Assembly (NCBI GenBank): GCA_036504155.1
Contig: DASXVQ010000154.1
Location: 20,153 to 84,152 of the forward strand
Source: JACRCT01 sp036504155
GTDB taxonomy: Bacteria; Myxococcota; Myxococcia; Myxococcales; UBA5297
Direction: 5' to 3'
Length of the DNA: 64,000 nucleotides
In this document: positions 1-8,520 of the stretch, one piece after another
How the letters are laid out: every line of letters starts with the position of its first letter
Position numbering within the stretch: position 1 is the stretch's first letter
The notes under the pieces: model-generated
Seen by the model: only the letters and a program-made list of their open reading frames with translations
The model's database searches: none
What the model was told of the DNA's origin: nothing
Made by a program: the position numbers and the translations under genes

Positions 1-237
1 CGCGGCGCAGCCGGTGGTCGAGCGCTGACGGCCACCCTCGTCAGAAGTGGATCCCGTCGGCGGGCCGCTGGCTCTGGGTGACGACGCTCCGGGCGCGCTT
101 GATCTTCCCGGAAGCGACCGAGAATTGAATCGAGAGAGCGCAATCTCGATGCGGCCGAACGTGACTGGGCCGAGTTCGGCAACGCGCCGCTGCAGGAGAT
201 CCTGGCGCTCTTCGGCGTGGCCGGCGGGTGGGCGCCG

Positions 238-438
238 TCAGCGGTGGGCAGAGGCGGGTGCGAAGGACCGAAGGTGTTGCTGGAGTTCGTAGAGTTGTGC
301 GGCTTCCCGCAGGCGCCGGCCGACGCCCGCTGAAGTCATGTCGACCCGTGCAGGGCAGGGCGGGGCGAGGGCGCTCAATCGGCTCGCCTCACGAAGGCGG
401 GCGGCGACGGCCTCGGAACTCATGTCGACGCGCATCAT
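238..438 (-). CDS. Small internally duplicated protein, partner of a nucleotidyltransferase
   Basis: 66-residue protein of unknown function. It consists almost entirely of two copies of one helical unit: residues 4-24 (VDMSSEAVAARLREASRLSA...) and 32-52 (VDMTSAGVGRRLREAAQLYE...), about 12 of 21 positions identical. The start ATG (438-436) overlaps the TGA stop of the upstream nucleotidyltransferase (ATGA), which implies translational coupling; a second ATG follows immediately. The coupling suggests the two proteins act together, for example as toxin-antitoxin or ligand-receptor partners, but nothing in the sequence proves this. Existence is supported by the coupling and the repeat; function is unknown. 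Confidence 0.6.
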   Translation of the reverse strand: MMRVDMSSEAVAARLREASRLSALAPPCPARVDMTSAGVGRRLREAAQLYELQQHLRSFAPASAHR

Positions 439-890
439 TCGGTCTCCGACAGCTTCTGCGCGTCGAGGAGGTCCTGAGGCCTGCCAGCGGCGAGCTTCAT
501 CGACAGGAGACCTTGCCGGGAGACGACCCAGAGTTCCCTTCCGTCGGCGCTCAGGCGCTCCCGGGTCTTCCACACGGGCTCGAGCTCTGGTCCGACGAGC
601 AAGAGGTCGAGGACCAGGAACTCGCCGGAGGTCGAGAACTTGATAACCCGATGCATCTCACCGGTCGGTTTGAAGTGCACCGGCAGCGATTCGGCGACGA
701 ACCCAAGCGCCTTGGCGACGGCCTTGACCTTTCCGACCTCACCGGGAAGCACGAGCAGATCGACATCCTTCGTGAATCGTGGCGCGCCATGGATGGCCAC
801 TGCCAGCCCACCGCACAGGGCATAGGACAGCCGCCCGGCATCCAGGGCATTGGTGAGTGTGAGGAGCTCTTGGTAGAGGTCGAACGCCAT
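435..890 (-). CDS. Nucleotidyltransferase-fold protein (AbiEii/MNT-like)
   Basis: 151-residue cytoplasmic protein of the polymerase-beta-type nucleotidyltransferase superfamily. The signature is visible: GG at residues 27-28, then D42-V-D44 with a hydrophobic run, the usual GG...DxD metal site, plus a C-terminal PQDLLDAQKL segment like the conserved helix of AbiEii/MNT proteins. Such proteins transfer NMP groups to proteins or tRNA, often within toxin-antitoxin or abortive-infection pairs; the substrate here is unknown. Its stop overlaps the start of the small downstream gene, so the two form a two-gene operon. The start is the ATG at 890, the only good in-frame start before the GG motif. No classical HEPN partner is visible. 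Confidence 0.75.
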   Translation of the reverse strand: MAFDLYQELLTLTNALDAGRLSYALCGGLAVAIHGAPRFTKDVDLLVLPGEVGKVKAVAKALGFVAESLPVHFKPTGEMHRVIKFSTSGEFLVLDLLLVGPELEPVWKTRERLSADGRELWVVSRQGLLSMKLAAGRPQDLLDAQKLSETE

Positions 891-934
891 GCAGGGAGTC
901 TAGCGCGCCCGTCCGAGGCGGCGGAATCCGGACC

Positions 935-2251
935 TCACGCCGGGGCGAGCCCTTCCGCCAGCCTGAACAGGGTGGGGGAGAGCCCATCGGGCCGTCCGCT
1001 CTCGGTGCTCGCTGCCGTCTGCAGCAGCTGGCGCGATGCCGAATCGCCTTCGCGGGCGAGCAGCGCGTAGCCGCTGGTGGGCAGCGCCACGATCCACGGC
1101 CCGGGGTGCAGCGAGTCGAGGAGCGCGCGGTGCTTGGGCGACAAGAGCCGCGAGCCGTCGTAGCCATCGCCTTCATCGAAGGCGAGCACGTCCCAGGCCT
1201 TGTCCGTCTCCGAGAGCCGGCCCTCCTCGGCCCGGTAGCGCGTGGGCGCGATGGGCGAGCGGTCGAGGTTCTCCATGGCCAGTCGGAGCAGCGTGTCCGT
1301 GGACACGCCCCAGCTCTCGGCCGCTCGCGAGGGCAGGAAGGTGACGAATCCCGGGTGGTCCAGGGCGAAGGCCCACAACAGGCCGGCCGGCCCGGGAGCC
1401 GTCAGGACGTCCCCGGCCTTCTTCGGGAATTCGGCAGCCCGCAGCGCCGGAAAGATCCTCTCGCGCACCGAGGAGAAGTCCGGCAGCTCGGAGGGCGCCT
1501 GCAGCCGCGACAGGCTCCCGACCAGCGACTCGGTGAACGCCGCGGCCCCGCGCACGTCGGCCAGGGCCGCCTGGTGCAGGCTGGGCAGGGACAGCCTCCC
1601 CACTCGGCCGGGCTGCAGCTCGACGAGGAGCGCCGCGCGGTCGGGATCGAGCCGGCTCTTGAGCCCCCGCTCCGCGAGCGAGCGGCGAAGGTCGCCGGCA
1701 AACGCCTCGGCCGAGGGCTCTCCCGACGCCGCGGCAGTCGGCACCGAGGACCCCGAGGACGCCGAGGACGCAGCGCCGCCAGTCGAGGCCTCCGCCTCGG
1801 CCAGGATCTGCTTGGTGGCTTCGTCGAGCGGATCGGCCAACAGGACCTGCCGCGCCAGCTTGGCGGCGTCGGACGGCGCGCCGGCCTTCAGCCGCAGCAG
1901 GGCGAGCGCGCGCAGCGCATCGGCATGCCCGGGGCTGCGGGCGAGCACCGTCTCCAGCTCGTGCGCCGCCTCGCCATAGCGCTCCAGCGCCCCCAGCGCG
2001 CGGGCCCGTGCCAAGCGGACCAGCGGCTCGGCGGGGGCACGCTCGACCGTGCGGGCCAAGACCGACAGGGAGCGCGCCGGCCGCTCGGAGTTGACCAGGG
2101 CGTGCGAGAGACACAGCAGCCAATCCAGGCTCTCCGGGTGCTCGTCGCAGGTGCGCTCGAGCCGCTGCAGCTCGGGCTCGGAGAGCGGCTCCCCGCGCTC
2201 CACTTTGGCGACCAGGGCCTCGACCTCGAGCTGGGCGAACGAGTTGGACAT
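935..2251 (-). CDS. TPR-domain protein with DUF1444-like C-terminal half
   Basis: 438-residue soluble protein without a signal peptide. Residues from about 20 to 150 are Ala/Leu/Arg-rich helical pairs typical of tetratricopeptide repeats. A Ser/Ala/Gly-rich linker follows (about 155-185), then an alpha/beta region with LVELQPGRVGRLSLPSLHQ and a late YDGSRLLSPKH motif that resembles the DUF1444 (YtpQ) family. That assignment is by eye. TPRs usually mediate protein binding; the rest has no defined biochemical role. It is a single gene on the minus strand. The 293 bases upstream (2252-2544), shared with the divergent isomerase operon, hold a short hairpin but no promoter I would defend. Confidence 0.65.
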   Translation of the reverse strand: MSNSFAQLEVEALVAKVERGEPLSEPELQRLERTCDEHPESLDWLLCLSHALVNSERPARSLSVLARTVERAPAEPLVRLARARALGALERYGEAAHELETVLARSPGHADALRALALLRLKAGAPSDAAKLARQVLLADPLDEATKQILAEAEASTGGAASSASSGSSVPTAAASGEPSAEAFAGDLRRSLAERGLKSRLDPDRAALLVELQPGRVGRLSLPSLHQAALADVRGAAAFTESLVGSLSRLQAPSELPDFSSVRERIFPALRAAEFPKKAGDVLTAPGPAGLLWAFALDHPGFVTFLPSRAAESWGVSTDTLLRLAMENLDRSPIAPTRYRAEEGRLSETDKAWDVLAFDEGDGYDGSRLLSPKHRALLDSLHPGPWIVALPTSGYALLAREGDSASRQLLQTAASTESGRPDGLSPTLFRLAEGLAPA

Positions 2252-2544
2252 GGCGCGATTCTAGGCCCCCGCGGCGCCGGCTTCCTCACGTTTGGGCGTC
2301 GCCCGTCGGCCGACCCGCTGTCGGCTGTCGACCAGCGCTTCGACCTGGAGCGCCGGCGCAGCCAGCCTCCGAGTTGGCTGCCCGGACGGAGGTGGAGCCT
2401 CGGCGGACTCCTTCCTTGCCTCACTCCCGTGCGTTGTGGTCTTTTCGCGCGCCGGATCCGGGATGGGCCGGGCAGGCAGCCGTGTTCCATGCCGCGCGGC
2501 CCAATCGCCCCCGATTCGCCGACGAGACGATAGGAAGAGAAACC

Positions 2545-3642
2545 ATGAGCAACAAAGTCACCGCCGTCCTGGCCGTCGTCCTCATCGCCCTCGCCTACTA
2601 CGCCGGCATCCGCGCCGGTGGCGCCGGCTCCGGCGCCGGTGGAGGGGGGCTGCTCCCGGTCGCCTCGCGCCCGGGCAACCCCGTCGCCACCTTCGACGGG
2701 GTCTCCATCAGCGACTCGGAGATCAAGGGGCAGATCGAGGAGCAGGCGCCATTCGTGCGCACCCGCTACTCCACCCCCGAGGGGAAGAAGGAGTTCCTGG
2801 ACAACCTGGTGCGCTTCGAGCTGCTCGCGCGCGAGGCCCAGAAGAAGAACTACCAGGCCGAGCCGGACATCATCCGCCAGCACAAGCGCAACATGGTCGC
2901 CCTGTTCGTGCAGCGCGAGTTCGAGGAGCCGCAGCAGAAGCAGGTCATCCCCGAGGACGAGCTGAAGAAGTACTACGAGGCCCACGTGGCCGACTACCAG
3001 CGCCCGGAGCGCGTGCGCGCCGCCAGCGTCTTCTTCGCCGCTCCCGCCGAGGACGCCGCCAAGCGCAAGGCCCAGAAGGCCGCCGCCGAGGCCGCCCTGG
3101 CCGAGCTCAAGGAGAAGGAGCCCAAGGACTACGGCGCCTTCGCCGAGATGGCCCGCGCCAAGAGCGAGGACCCCTCCACCAAGCCCAGCGGCGGCGACCT
3201 GTCGTTCCTCAACCGCGAGGACCTGGCCAAGCGCGTCGGGCAGGAGTTCGCCGAGGCCGCCTTCACGATGAAGGAGATGGGCAAGGTCCTGGACAAGGTC
3301 GTCGAGACGCCCCAGGGCTTCCACCTGGTCAAGCTGCTCGGGCGCGAGGCCGCGCTCGACCTCAAGTTCGACAACGTCAAGGACTCCATCAAGAGCCGCC
3401 TCATCTACGAGCGGCGCAGCGACGCCTACAAGAAGTTCCTCGAGGACCTCAACAAGAAGGCCAACCTGACGGTCAACAAGGAGGCCCTCGACGCCATCAA
3501 GATCGACGCGGCCGCCCCGCCGACCCCGCAGGTGGGCGCCCTCCCTCCCGCCCGCCGGCCGATGATGCCCGGCCAGGGAGCCCCGATGCCTCCGCAGGGG
3601 CCGCTCGCGCCCAACGCGCCGCCCCCGCCGCAGGCCCGGTGA
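2545..3642 (+). CDS. Parvulin-type peptidyl-prolyl cis-trans isomerase (PpiC/SurA-like), membrane-anchored
   Basis: 365-residue periplasmic folding factor, first of three consecutive parvulin-like genes. An N-terminal hydrophobic segment (about residues 5-22) acts as signal anchor, followed by a Gly-rich linker. A SurA-N-like helical region precedes a PPIC domain (roughly residues 150-275) with the typical SGGDLSFLNRE and VVETPQGFHLVKLL strands. The last 40 residues are Pro/Ala-rich. The ATG at 2545 is preceded by AGGAAGAGA, a good ribosome binding site; the frame is open upstream but that part looks non-coding. It probably isomerises prolyl bonds in outer-membrane or secreted proteins and is likely cotranscribed with the next two isomerases. 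Confidence 0.88.
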   Translation: MSNKVTAVLAVVLIALAYYAGIRAGGAGSGAGGGGLLPVASRPGNPVATFDGVSISDSEIKGQIEEQAPFVRTRYSTPEGKKEFLDNLVRFELLAREAQKKNYQAEPDIIRQHKRNMVALFVQREFEEPQQKQVIPEDELKKYYEAHVADYQRPERVRAASVFFAAPAEDAAKRKAQKAAAEAALAELKEKEPKDYGAFAEMARAKSEDPSTKPSGGDLSFLNREDLAKRVGQEFAEAAFTMKEMGKVLDKVVETPQGFHLVKLLGREAALDLKFDNVKDSIKSRLIYERRSDAYKKFLEDLNKKANLTVNKEALDAIKIDAAAPPTPQVGALPPARRPMMPGQGAPMPPQGPLAPNAPPPPQAR

Positions 3643-3664
3643 CGAGGGAGCCAGCGAGCCGACG

Positions 3665-4729
3665 ATGACCCGAGCGCCCCTGCAGCCTGCCTGGCCCGTG
3701 CGCGTCTGCCTGACGGCGGCGCTGCTCGCGGCGGCGGGCTGCCCGGAGCGCAAGAAGGGCCCGGAGACGGTGGCGGTGGTGGCGACGGTGCACGGCGCGC
3801 CGATCACCGCCGACCAGTTCGCCACCGAGCTGGCCTTCGTCCGCCGGACCTCGGCCGGGGTGCTGCCGCAGACGGACGAGGAGGTGGTCGCCTTCCGGCG
3901 CGCCACGCTCGAGGACCTCATCGACCTCACGCTGCTGCTCGACGCCGCCCACGACGCCGGGGTGACGGTGACCAGCGACAAGGTCGACCGCGAGGTCCTG
4001 CGCCTGAAGGCCGACTACCACGGCCCGGGGTTCAACGAGGCGCTGACCGAGGGCGGGCTCTCGCAGCAGGAGCTCAAGGAGCGCACCCGCGCCCGGCTGA
4101 TCGTCGAGCGCTACTTCGTCGACGAGATCTTCGCGCGGGTGGCGGTGACCGACCCGGAGATCGACGCCTACTACAAGGACCACGCCGAGGACTTCGCCCA
4201 GCCGGAGCAGGTGCGCGCCGCGCAGATCGTGGTCAAGAGCGCCGAGGAGGCGCGGCGCATCCTGTACAAGATCCGCGGCGAGGGGATGAGCTTCGACGAG
4301 GCGGCGCGGCGCTGGTCGCTCTCCCCGGACGCCAAGGTGGGCGGCGACCTGGGGTTCTTCAAGAAGGGCGTGATGCCGGCCATCTTCGACCAGACCTGCT
4401 TCGCGCTGCAGAAGAGCCAGGTCAGCGAGGTGGTGGCCAGCGAATACGGGTTCCACTTGTTCAAGGTCCTGGACCGCAAGCCGGCCGAGCCGCTGCCGCT
4501 CTCGAGGGTGCGCGGCGAGGTCGAGAAGCTGCTGTGGCAGAAGAAGCGCGAGGCGGCGCAGCAGCGCGCCCTGCTCGAGCTGCGGGCGGGCCCGGGGGCG
4601 GCCGGCTGCAAGGACGCCAAGGACGACGCCGGGCTGCCGGGCGACAACGCGGTGCTCTCCTGCTTGAAGCAGGAGGGCCAGGCGCGCATCAAGATCAACG
4701 TGGCCGTGCTGGCCCAGGTTCAGCTTTAG
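3665..4729 (+). CDS. Parvulin-type peptidyl-prolyl isomerase, lipoprotein
   Basis: 354-residue lipoprotein of the SurA/PpiC family. The signal peptide ends in a lipobox (LAAAGC, lipidated Cys26). A helical chaperone-like N-domain carrying GAPITADQF is followed by a PPIC domain at about residues 175-275 with QVRAAQIVVK, GGDLGFFKKG and the closing YGFHLFKVLDR strand. Near the C-terminus two further Cys residues are separated by about 20 residues. It begins 22 bases after the previous gene and is followed 21 bases later by another family member, so the three look like one operon. Role: periplasmic chaperone/isomerase for outer-membrane biogenesis, by analogy with SurA and PrsA. Confidence 0.88.
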   Translation: MTRAPLQPAWPVRVCLTAALLAAAGCPERKKGPETVAVVATVHGAPITADQFATELAFVRRTSAGVLPQTDEEVVAFRRATLEDLIDLTLLLDAAHDAGVTVTSDKVDREVLRLKADYHGPGFNEALTEGGLSQQELKERTRARLIVERYFVDEIFARVAVTDPEIDAYYKDHAEDFAQPEQVRAAQIVVKSAEEARRILYKIRGEGMSFDEAARRWSLSPDAKVGGDLGFFKKGVMPAIFDQTCFALQKSQVSEVVASEYGFHLFKVLDRKPAEPLPLSRVRGEVEKLLWQKKREAAQQRALLELRAGPGAAGCKDAKDDAGLPGDNAVLSCLKQEGQARIKINVAVLAQVQL

Positions 4730-4750
4730 CGGTAGGCGAGGAGCTCTCTC

Positions 4751-5761
4751 TTGCAGATGACGACGCTGACGACGAAGCAGAAGGCCACGACCTGGGCAGC
4801 CGCGCTGGCCGCGGCCCTGCTGTGCGCCCCGGTGCTGGTGGCGGCGGCCCCGCGGATGCTCGACCGCGTCGCCGCGGTGGTGAACGAGGACATGATCCTC
4901 TACTCGGAGGTCTACGAGCGGGCCGGCACCGAGATGGCCGCGCTGGAGTCCGAGGGCCAGGCCACCCCGGAGAAGAAGAAGCTCGCGCTGCGCCACGCGC
5001 TCGACGAGGTCATCGCCGACCGCCTGCTCGTCGCCGAGGAGCGCAACGCCGGCATCGAGGTGGGCGACCAGGAAGTCGACATGGCGGTCGAGGACGTGCG
5101 CCGCCAGAACGGCATGGACGCCGCCACCTTCGAGCGAGCCCTGGCCTCCAAGGGCCAGACGCTCGCCGCCTTCAAGGACAAGATGCGCAAGGACCTGGCG
5201 GCCATGAAGCTCATCGGCCAGAAGGTGCGCGCCAAGATCAAGATCAGCGACGAGGACCTCAAGGGCGAGTACGCCAAGCAGAGCAAGGTCGACGAGGCCG
5301 AGGTCGAGGTGCACGCCCGGCACATCGTCATCCAGGTCGCCAAGGACGCCAGCAAGGAGGCCGAGGCGGAGGCCCTCAAGCGCGCCGAGGCGCTGGTCAA
5401 GCGCGCCCGCGCCGGCGAGGACTTCACCGAGCTGGCCAAGAAGTACAGCGAGGGCCCGTCGAAGGCCGACGGCGGCGACGTGGGCTTCTTCAAGCGCGGC
5501 GAGATGGTGGCCGCCTTCGACAAGGTCGCCTTCACCCTCAAGCCCGGCGAGATCAGCGACCCGGTCCGCTCGCCCTTCGGCTGGCACGTCATCCAGGTGC
5601 TCGAGCGCCGCGCCGGGAAGGTCAAGTCGTTCGACGAGGTGAAGGACGAGCTTCGCGACCGGCTGTGGCGCGACCAGATGCAGCGGCACACCGAGCAGTT
5701 CGTGGCGGATCTGCGCAAGCAGGCGACGGTGGAGGTCCGCGTGCCGGAGCTGAAGGATTGA
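4751..5761 (+). CDS. SurA-like periplasmic chaperone / peptidyl-prolyl isomerase
   Basis: 336-residue secreted protein. The signal peptide ends near VLVAAA-PR, and the mature protein begins with the SurA hallmark LDRVAAVVNEDMILYSEV. A helical N-domain is followed by one parvulin domain (about 190-290) with the ARHIVIQVAK strand, GGDVGFFKRGEMV, and the SPFGWHVIQVLERR end strand. GAGGAG lies 7 bases before a TTG at 4751 and 13 before the ATG at 4757, so TTG is preferred; the difference is two residues. E. coli SurA has two parvulin domains and lies next to pdxA. Here one domain is present and pdxA is again the next gene, so the neighbourhood is conserved. Confidence 0.9.
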   Translation: MQMTTLTTKQKATTWAAALAAALLCAPVLVAAAPRMLDRVAAVVNEDMILYSEVYERAGTEMAALESEGQATPEKKKLALRHALDEVIADRLLVAEERNAGIEVGDQEVDMAVEDVRRQNGMDAATFERALASKGQTLAAFKDKMRKDLAAMKLIGQKVRAKIKISDEDLKGEYAKQSKVDEAEVEVHARHIVIQVAKDASKEAEAEALKRAEALVKRARAGEDFTELAKKYSEGPSKADGGDVGFFKRGEMVAAFDKVAFTLKPGEISDPVRSPFGWHVIQVLERRAGKVKSFDEVKDELRDRLWRDQMQRHTEQFVADLRKQATVEVRVPELKD

Positions 5762-5840
5762 GGGTCCGGGCCCGCTCGAAGTCTCGCGGCTGAGGGCTGG
5801 GGGCACGTTTCCTCGTTCTTGAATCCCGAGGGGAGTCTCC

Positions 5841-6860
5841 GTGCGCTTGCCTCGCATCGCCGTCAGCCTGGGCGACCCCTCCGGGATCGGCCCGGAGATC
5901 ACCGCGGCGGCCCTCGCGCTTCCCAAGGTCCGCCGCGCGCTGGTCCCCGTCGTCTTCGGCGACGAGCGCGCGTGGAAGCGGGCCTGCCGCATCGCCCAGG
6001 TTCCGGATCGCCTCGAGCGCCGAGCGCTGGCCTCCGCAGCCACGGGCCCCGCGCTCGTGCCGGTGACCACGCTCCGCGAGAAGGACCTGCAGCCAGGCAA
6101 GCCCACGGCTGCCGGCGGTCGCGCCCAGCTCGCCTTCTTCGAGCGCGCTCTCGACGCCGTCCTCGAGGGCCAGGCCGACGGGCTGTGCACCGCGCCGGTC
6201 TCCAAGGAAGGCATCGCCAAGGCCGGCATCCCGTTCACCGGCCACACCGAGGTGCTGGCCGAGCGCTTCGGCGCCCGAGTGCTGATGCTGCTGGCGGGCC
6301 CCAAGCTGCGCGTCGCGGTGCACACGACCCACGTCGCCCTCTCCGAGGTTCCCCGGCGGATTTCCACGAAGGGCATCGTCGAGGACCTGGTCCTCTTCGA
6401 TCGCGGGTTGAAGGCAGGCTTGGGCATCGCGCATCCGCGCCTCGCGGTCTGCGGCCTCAACCCCCACGCCGGGGACGGCGGGCTCTTCGGAGACGAGGAG
6501 TCGCGGCTGATCGCACCGGCGATCAGGCGAGCCCGGGCGAAGGGCATCGACGCCTCCGGGCCGTGGGCCGCGGACGGGGTCATCGGGCGGGCGGCGGCCG
6601 GCGCCTTCGACGGCGTGCTGGCGATGTTCCACGACCAGGGCCTGGTGGCCTTCAAGCTCCTGCACTTCGACGAGGGCGTGAACTTGACCCTCGGTCTGCC
6701 CAGGCCCAGGACAAGCCCGGATCACGGCGTGGCGTACGATTTGGCTGGGACTGGAAGGGCGAACCCGGCCAGCATGACGGCGGCGCTGCTGCTCTGCGCG
6801 CGACTCGCCTCCCAGGTTCCCCAGGCGGCACGCGGGGTTAGGCTCGCTTCCAGAAAGTAG
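5841..6860 (+). CDS. pdxA: 4-hydroxythreonine-4-phosphate dehydrogenase
   Basis: 339 residues, full length for PdxA. It oxidises 4-phosphohydroxy-L-threonine with NAD+ in the DXP-dependent pyridoxal-phosphate pathway and acts as a metal-dependent homodimer. The three conserved metal-ligand histidines are present: H164 in HTTHVAL, H209 in CGLNPHAGDGG and H264 in MFHDQG, matching H166/H211/H266 of the E. coli enzyme. The N-terminal SLGDPSGIGPE and the TGHTEVLAERF motif are also intact. The GTG start at 5841 has GAGGGGA upstream. It follows the three parvulin genes, the same surA-pdxA proximity as in enterobacteria. No ksgA follows. Confidence 0.96.
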   Translation: MRLPRIAVSLGDPSGIGPEITAAALALPKVRRALVPVVFGDERAWKRACRIAQVPDRLERRALASAATGPALVPVTTLREKDLQPGKPTAAGGRAQLAFFERALDAVLEGQADGLCTAPVSKEGIAKAGIPFTGHTEVLAERFGARVLMLLAGPKLRVAVHTTHVALSEVPRRISTKGIVEDLVLFDRGLKAGLGIAHPRLAVCGLNPHAGDGGLFGDEESRLIAPAIRRARAKGIDASGPWAADGVIGRAAAGAFDGVLAMFHDQGLVAFKLLHFDEGVNLTLGLPRPRTSPDHGVAYDLAGTGRANPASMTAALLLCARLASQVPQAARGVRLASRK

Positions 6861-6939
6861 AAACCCCCTGGGCGACCGTGTAGAGTCCACTCCATTGATG
6901 TGGACCTCCGTGGAACCGTCGTCGCACGGGAGGGCGGGG

Positions 6940-8520
6940 ATGCAGGGCCGCTTGAAGGTTGTCGCCATCGCCGCTCTATGTGCGGCCGCTTGCGCCGTCG
7001 TCTCGGGAGAGGTGCGTGCCGCCGAGGCGGAGACGCGCGCGCTGGTCGAGCACCGCGACCTGCCCAAGGCCCGCATCGACCTGGGCTACGCGCTCTCCTT
7101 CCGCAACGACTCGCAGAACGCGGAGCAGGTCGACGTCTCCGCCAAGGGCATGGCGCCCTCGCACCTGCGCTTCGACGGCGCGCTCTGGTTCGGCAACCTG
7201 CCGCTGGGCTTGACCGCCCGCGCCAACTGGGAGCGCTTCGCGCTCAAGGGTTCCGACTTCGCCGGCACCGACGTCTCCTTCGGCGTCGACAGCTTCACGG
7301 TGGGCGGCGGCCTCTCGACCCGCTTCGACGTCGTCAGCGGCTGGGCCCTGGAGGCCGCGCTGGGCTACCAGTACGGGAGCCTGCCCATCATCGACGCCTC
7401 CGGCACCGCGATGGCCAAGGGCGAGGTCACCGCGCACGGCCCGATGATCGCCCTGCGCTTCGGCCTGCCGCAGGGCTCGTGGATCCTCCCCGACCTGCAC
7501 GCCTCGGCCGTCCCCTACACCATGGCGAGCACGCCCCTGGGCAGCAGCACCGGCTGGGCGCTGGACGCCGGCGTCGGCCTGGGCTTCGGGGCGCTCAACC
7601 TGGGCGGCCTCGAGTGGTCGGCGGTGCTCGGCTACGACTTCTCCACCACGCAGGTCAGCGGCGGCGGCGGCCAGTTCATCCAGCGCGCGCACCGCGCCAG
7701 CCTGGGCCTGCGCCTGAGCATCCCCGGCACCACCTCGATGGTCGAGCCGCCCAAGCCCAGCGGCCCCGGCCGCATCTTCGGCAAGCTGCTCGACCCGGAC
7801 GGCAACCCGCTCGCCAAGCACCTGGTGGAGATCGAGGGCGCCCCTGAGCCGCTGACCACGCGGGACGACGGCACCTTCACCCTCAAGAAGGCCGGGCCGG
7901 GCCCCGTCGCGCTGCGCGCCGTCGAGCCGGGCCTCAAGCCCGCCGCCAAGACCGTCGACGTCCCGCCGGAGACGGACGTGAACGTCGAGCTGCAGCTGAC
8001 CCGGCCCACCGGTCCGGGCACCATCCGCGGCGTCGTCTACGACAAGCCGGTCGACCCCACCAAGCGCGTGCCGGTCGCCAAGGCCACCCTCCAGGTCGCC
8101 GGCAAGACCTACGAGACCGACGAGAGCGGCGCCTTCCGCATCGCCGACGTCGGCCCCGGCCTCGTCCAGCTCAAGCTCGTGGCCAAGGGCTTCGTCGCCG
8201 GCGACGAGGTCGTCCAGGTCCCGCCGGAGGCCGAGGCCAAGGTCGAGCTCTCGATGCTGCGCGAGAAGGTCAAGCCGCTCGCGACGCTGCGCGGCCAGGT
8301 GCGCGGGCCCGGCGGCAAGCCGCTCGCGGCCAAGCTGGCCATCCCCGAGGCCAAGATCGTCTCCGAGGCCAACGCCAGCGGCGAGTTCAAGTTCCAGGTG
8401 CCGGGCGGCAGGTACAAGGTCCAGATCGAGGCGCCCGGCTACGTCGCCCAGACCAAGACGGTCCAGGTCGCGGACGGCGACCAGGCCCTCTTCAACATCG
8501 ACATGCACCCGACCAGGTGA
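6940..8520 (+). CDS. Outer-membrane-like protein with carboxypeptidase-regulatory repeats
   Basis: 526-residue secreted protein. The start at 6940 gives a clean signal peptide (cleavage after SGEVRA) with GGGAGG six bases upstream; an ATG at 6898 is less likely. Residues about 30-260 have alternating hydrophobic/aromatic strands suggestive of a beta-barrel. Then come three carboxypeptidase-regulatory-like (Ig-like) units, each starting like GRIFGKLLDPDGNPLA, GTIRGVVYD or TLRGQVRGPGGKPLA. The stop overlaps the GTG of the FecR gene, so the two are translationally coupled. An inverted repeat GTCCAC-N9-GTGGAC at 6885-6905 lies just upstream and might be an operator. Likely a surface or periplasmic scaffold; ligand unknown. 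Confidence 0.7.
   Translation: MQGRLKVVAIAALCAAACAVVSGEVRAAEAETRALVEHRDLPKARIDLGYALSFRNDSQNAEQVDVSAKGMAPSHLRFDGALWFGNLPLGLTARANWERFALKGSDFAGTDVSFGVDSFTVGGGLSTRFDVVSGWALEAALGYQYGSLPIIDASGTAMAKGEVTAHGPMIALRFGLPQGSWILPDLHASAVPYTMASTPLGSSTGWALDAGVGLGFGALNLGGLEWSAVLGYDFSTTQVSGGGGQFIQRAHRASLGLRLSIPGTTSMVEPPKPSGPGRIFGKLLDPDGNPLAKHLVEIEGAPEPLTTRDDGTFTLKKAGPGPVALRAVEPGLKPAAKTVDVPPETDVNVELQLTRPTGPGTIRGVVYDKPVDPTKRVPVAKATLQVAGKTYETDESGAFRIADVGPGLVQLKLVAKGFVAGDEVVQVPPEAEAKVELSMLREKVKPLATLRGQVRGPGGKPLAAKLAIPEAKIVSEANASGEFKFQVPGGRYKVQIEAPGYVAQTKTVQVADGDQALFNIDMHPTR

Noticed and set aside
1..237. Possible gene tail at 2-28 (+) and an 81-codon plus-strand frame at 47-292
   Set aside because: Eight residues before a stop are not enough to call a gene, and the 81-codon frame is Arg/Trp/Cys-rich and overlaps the supported minus-strand small gene. 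I see nothing else here.
3497..6655. Minus-strand open frame of about 1050 codons opposite the parvulins and pdxA
   Set aside because: Antisense shadow of four well-supported plus-strand genes; Leu/His/Arg-rich low-complexity translation.
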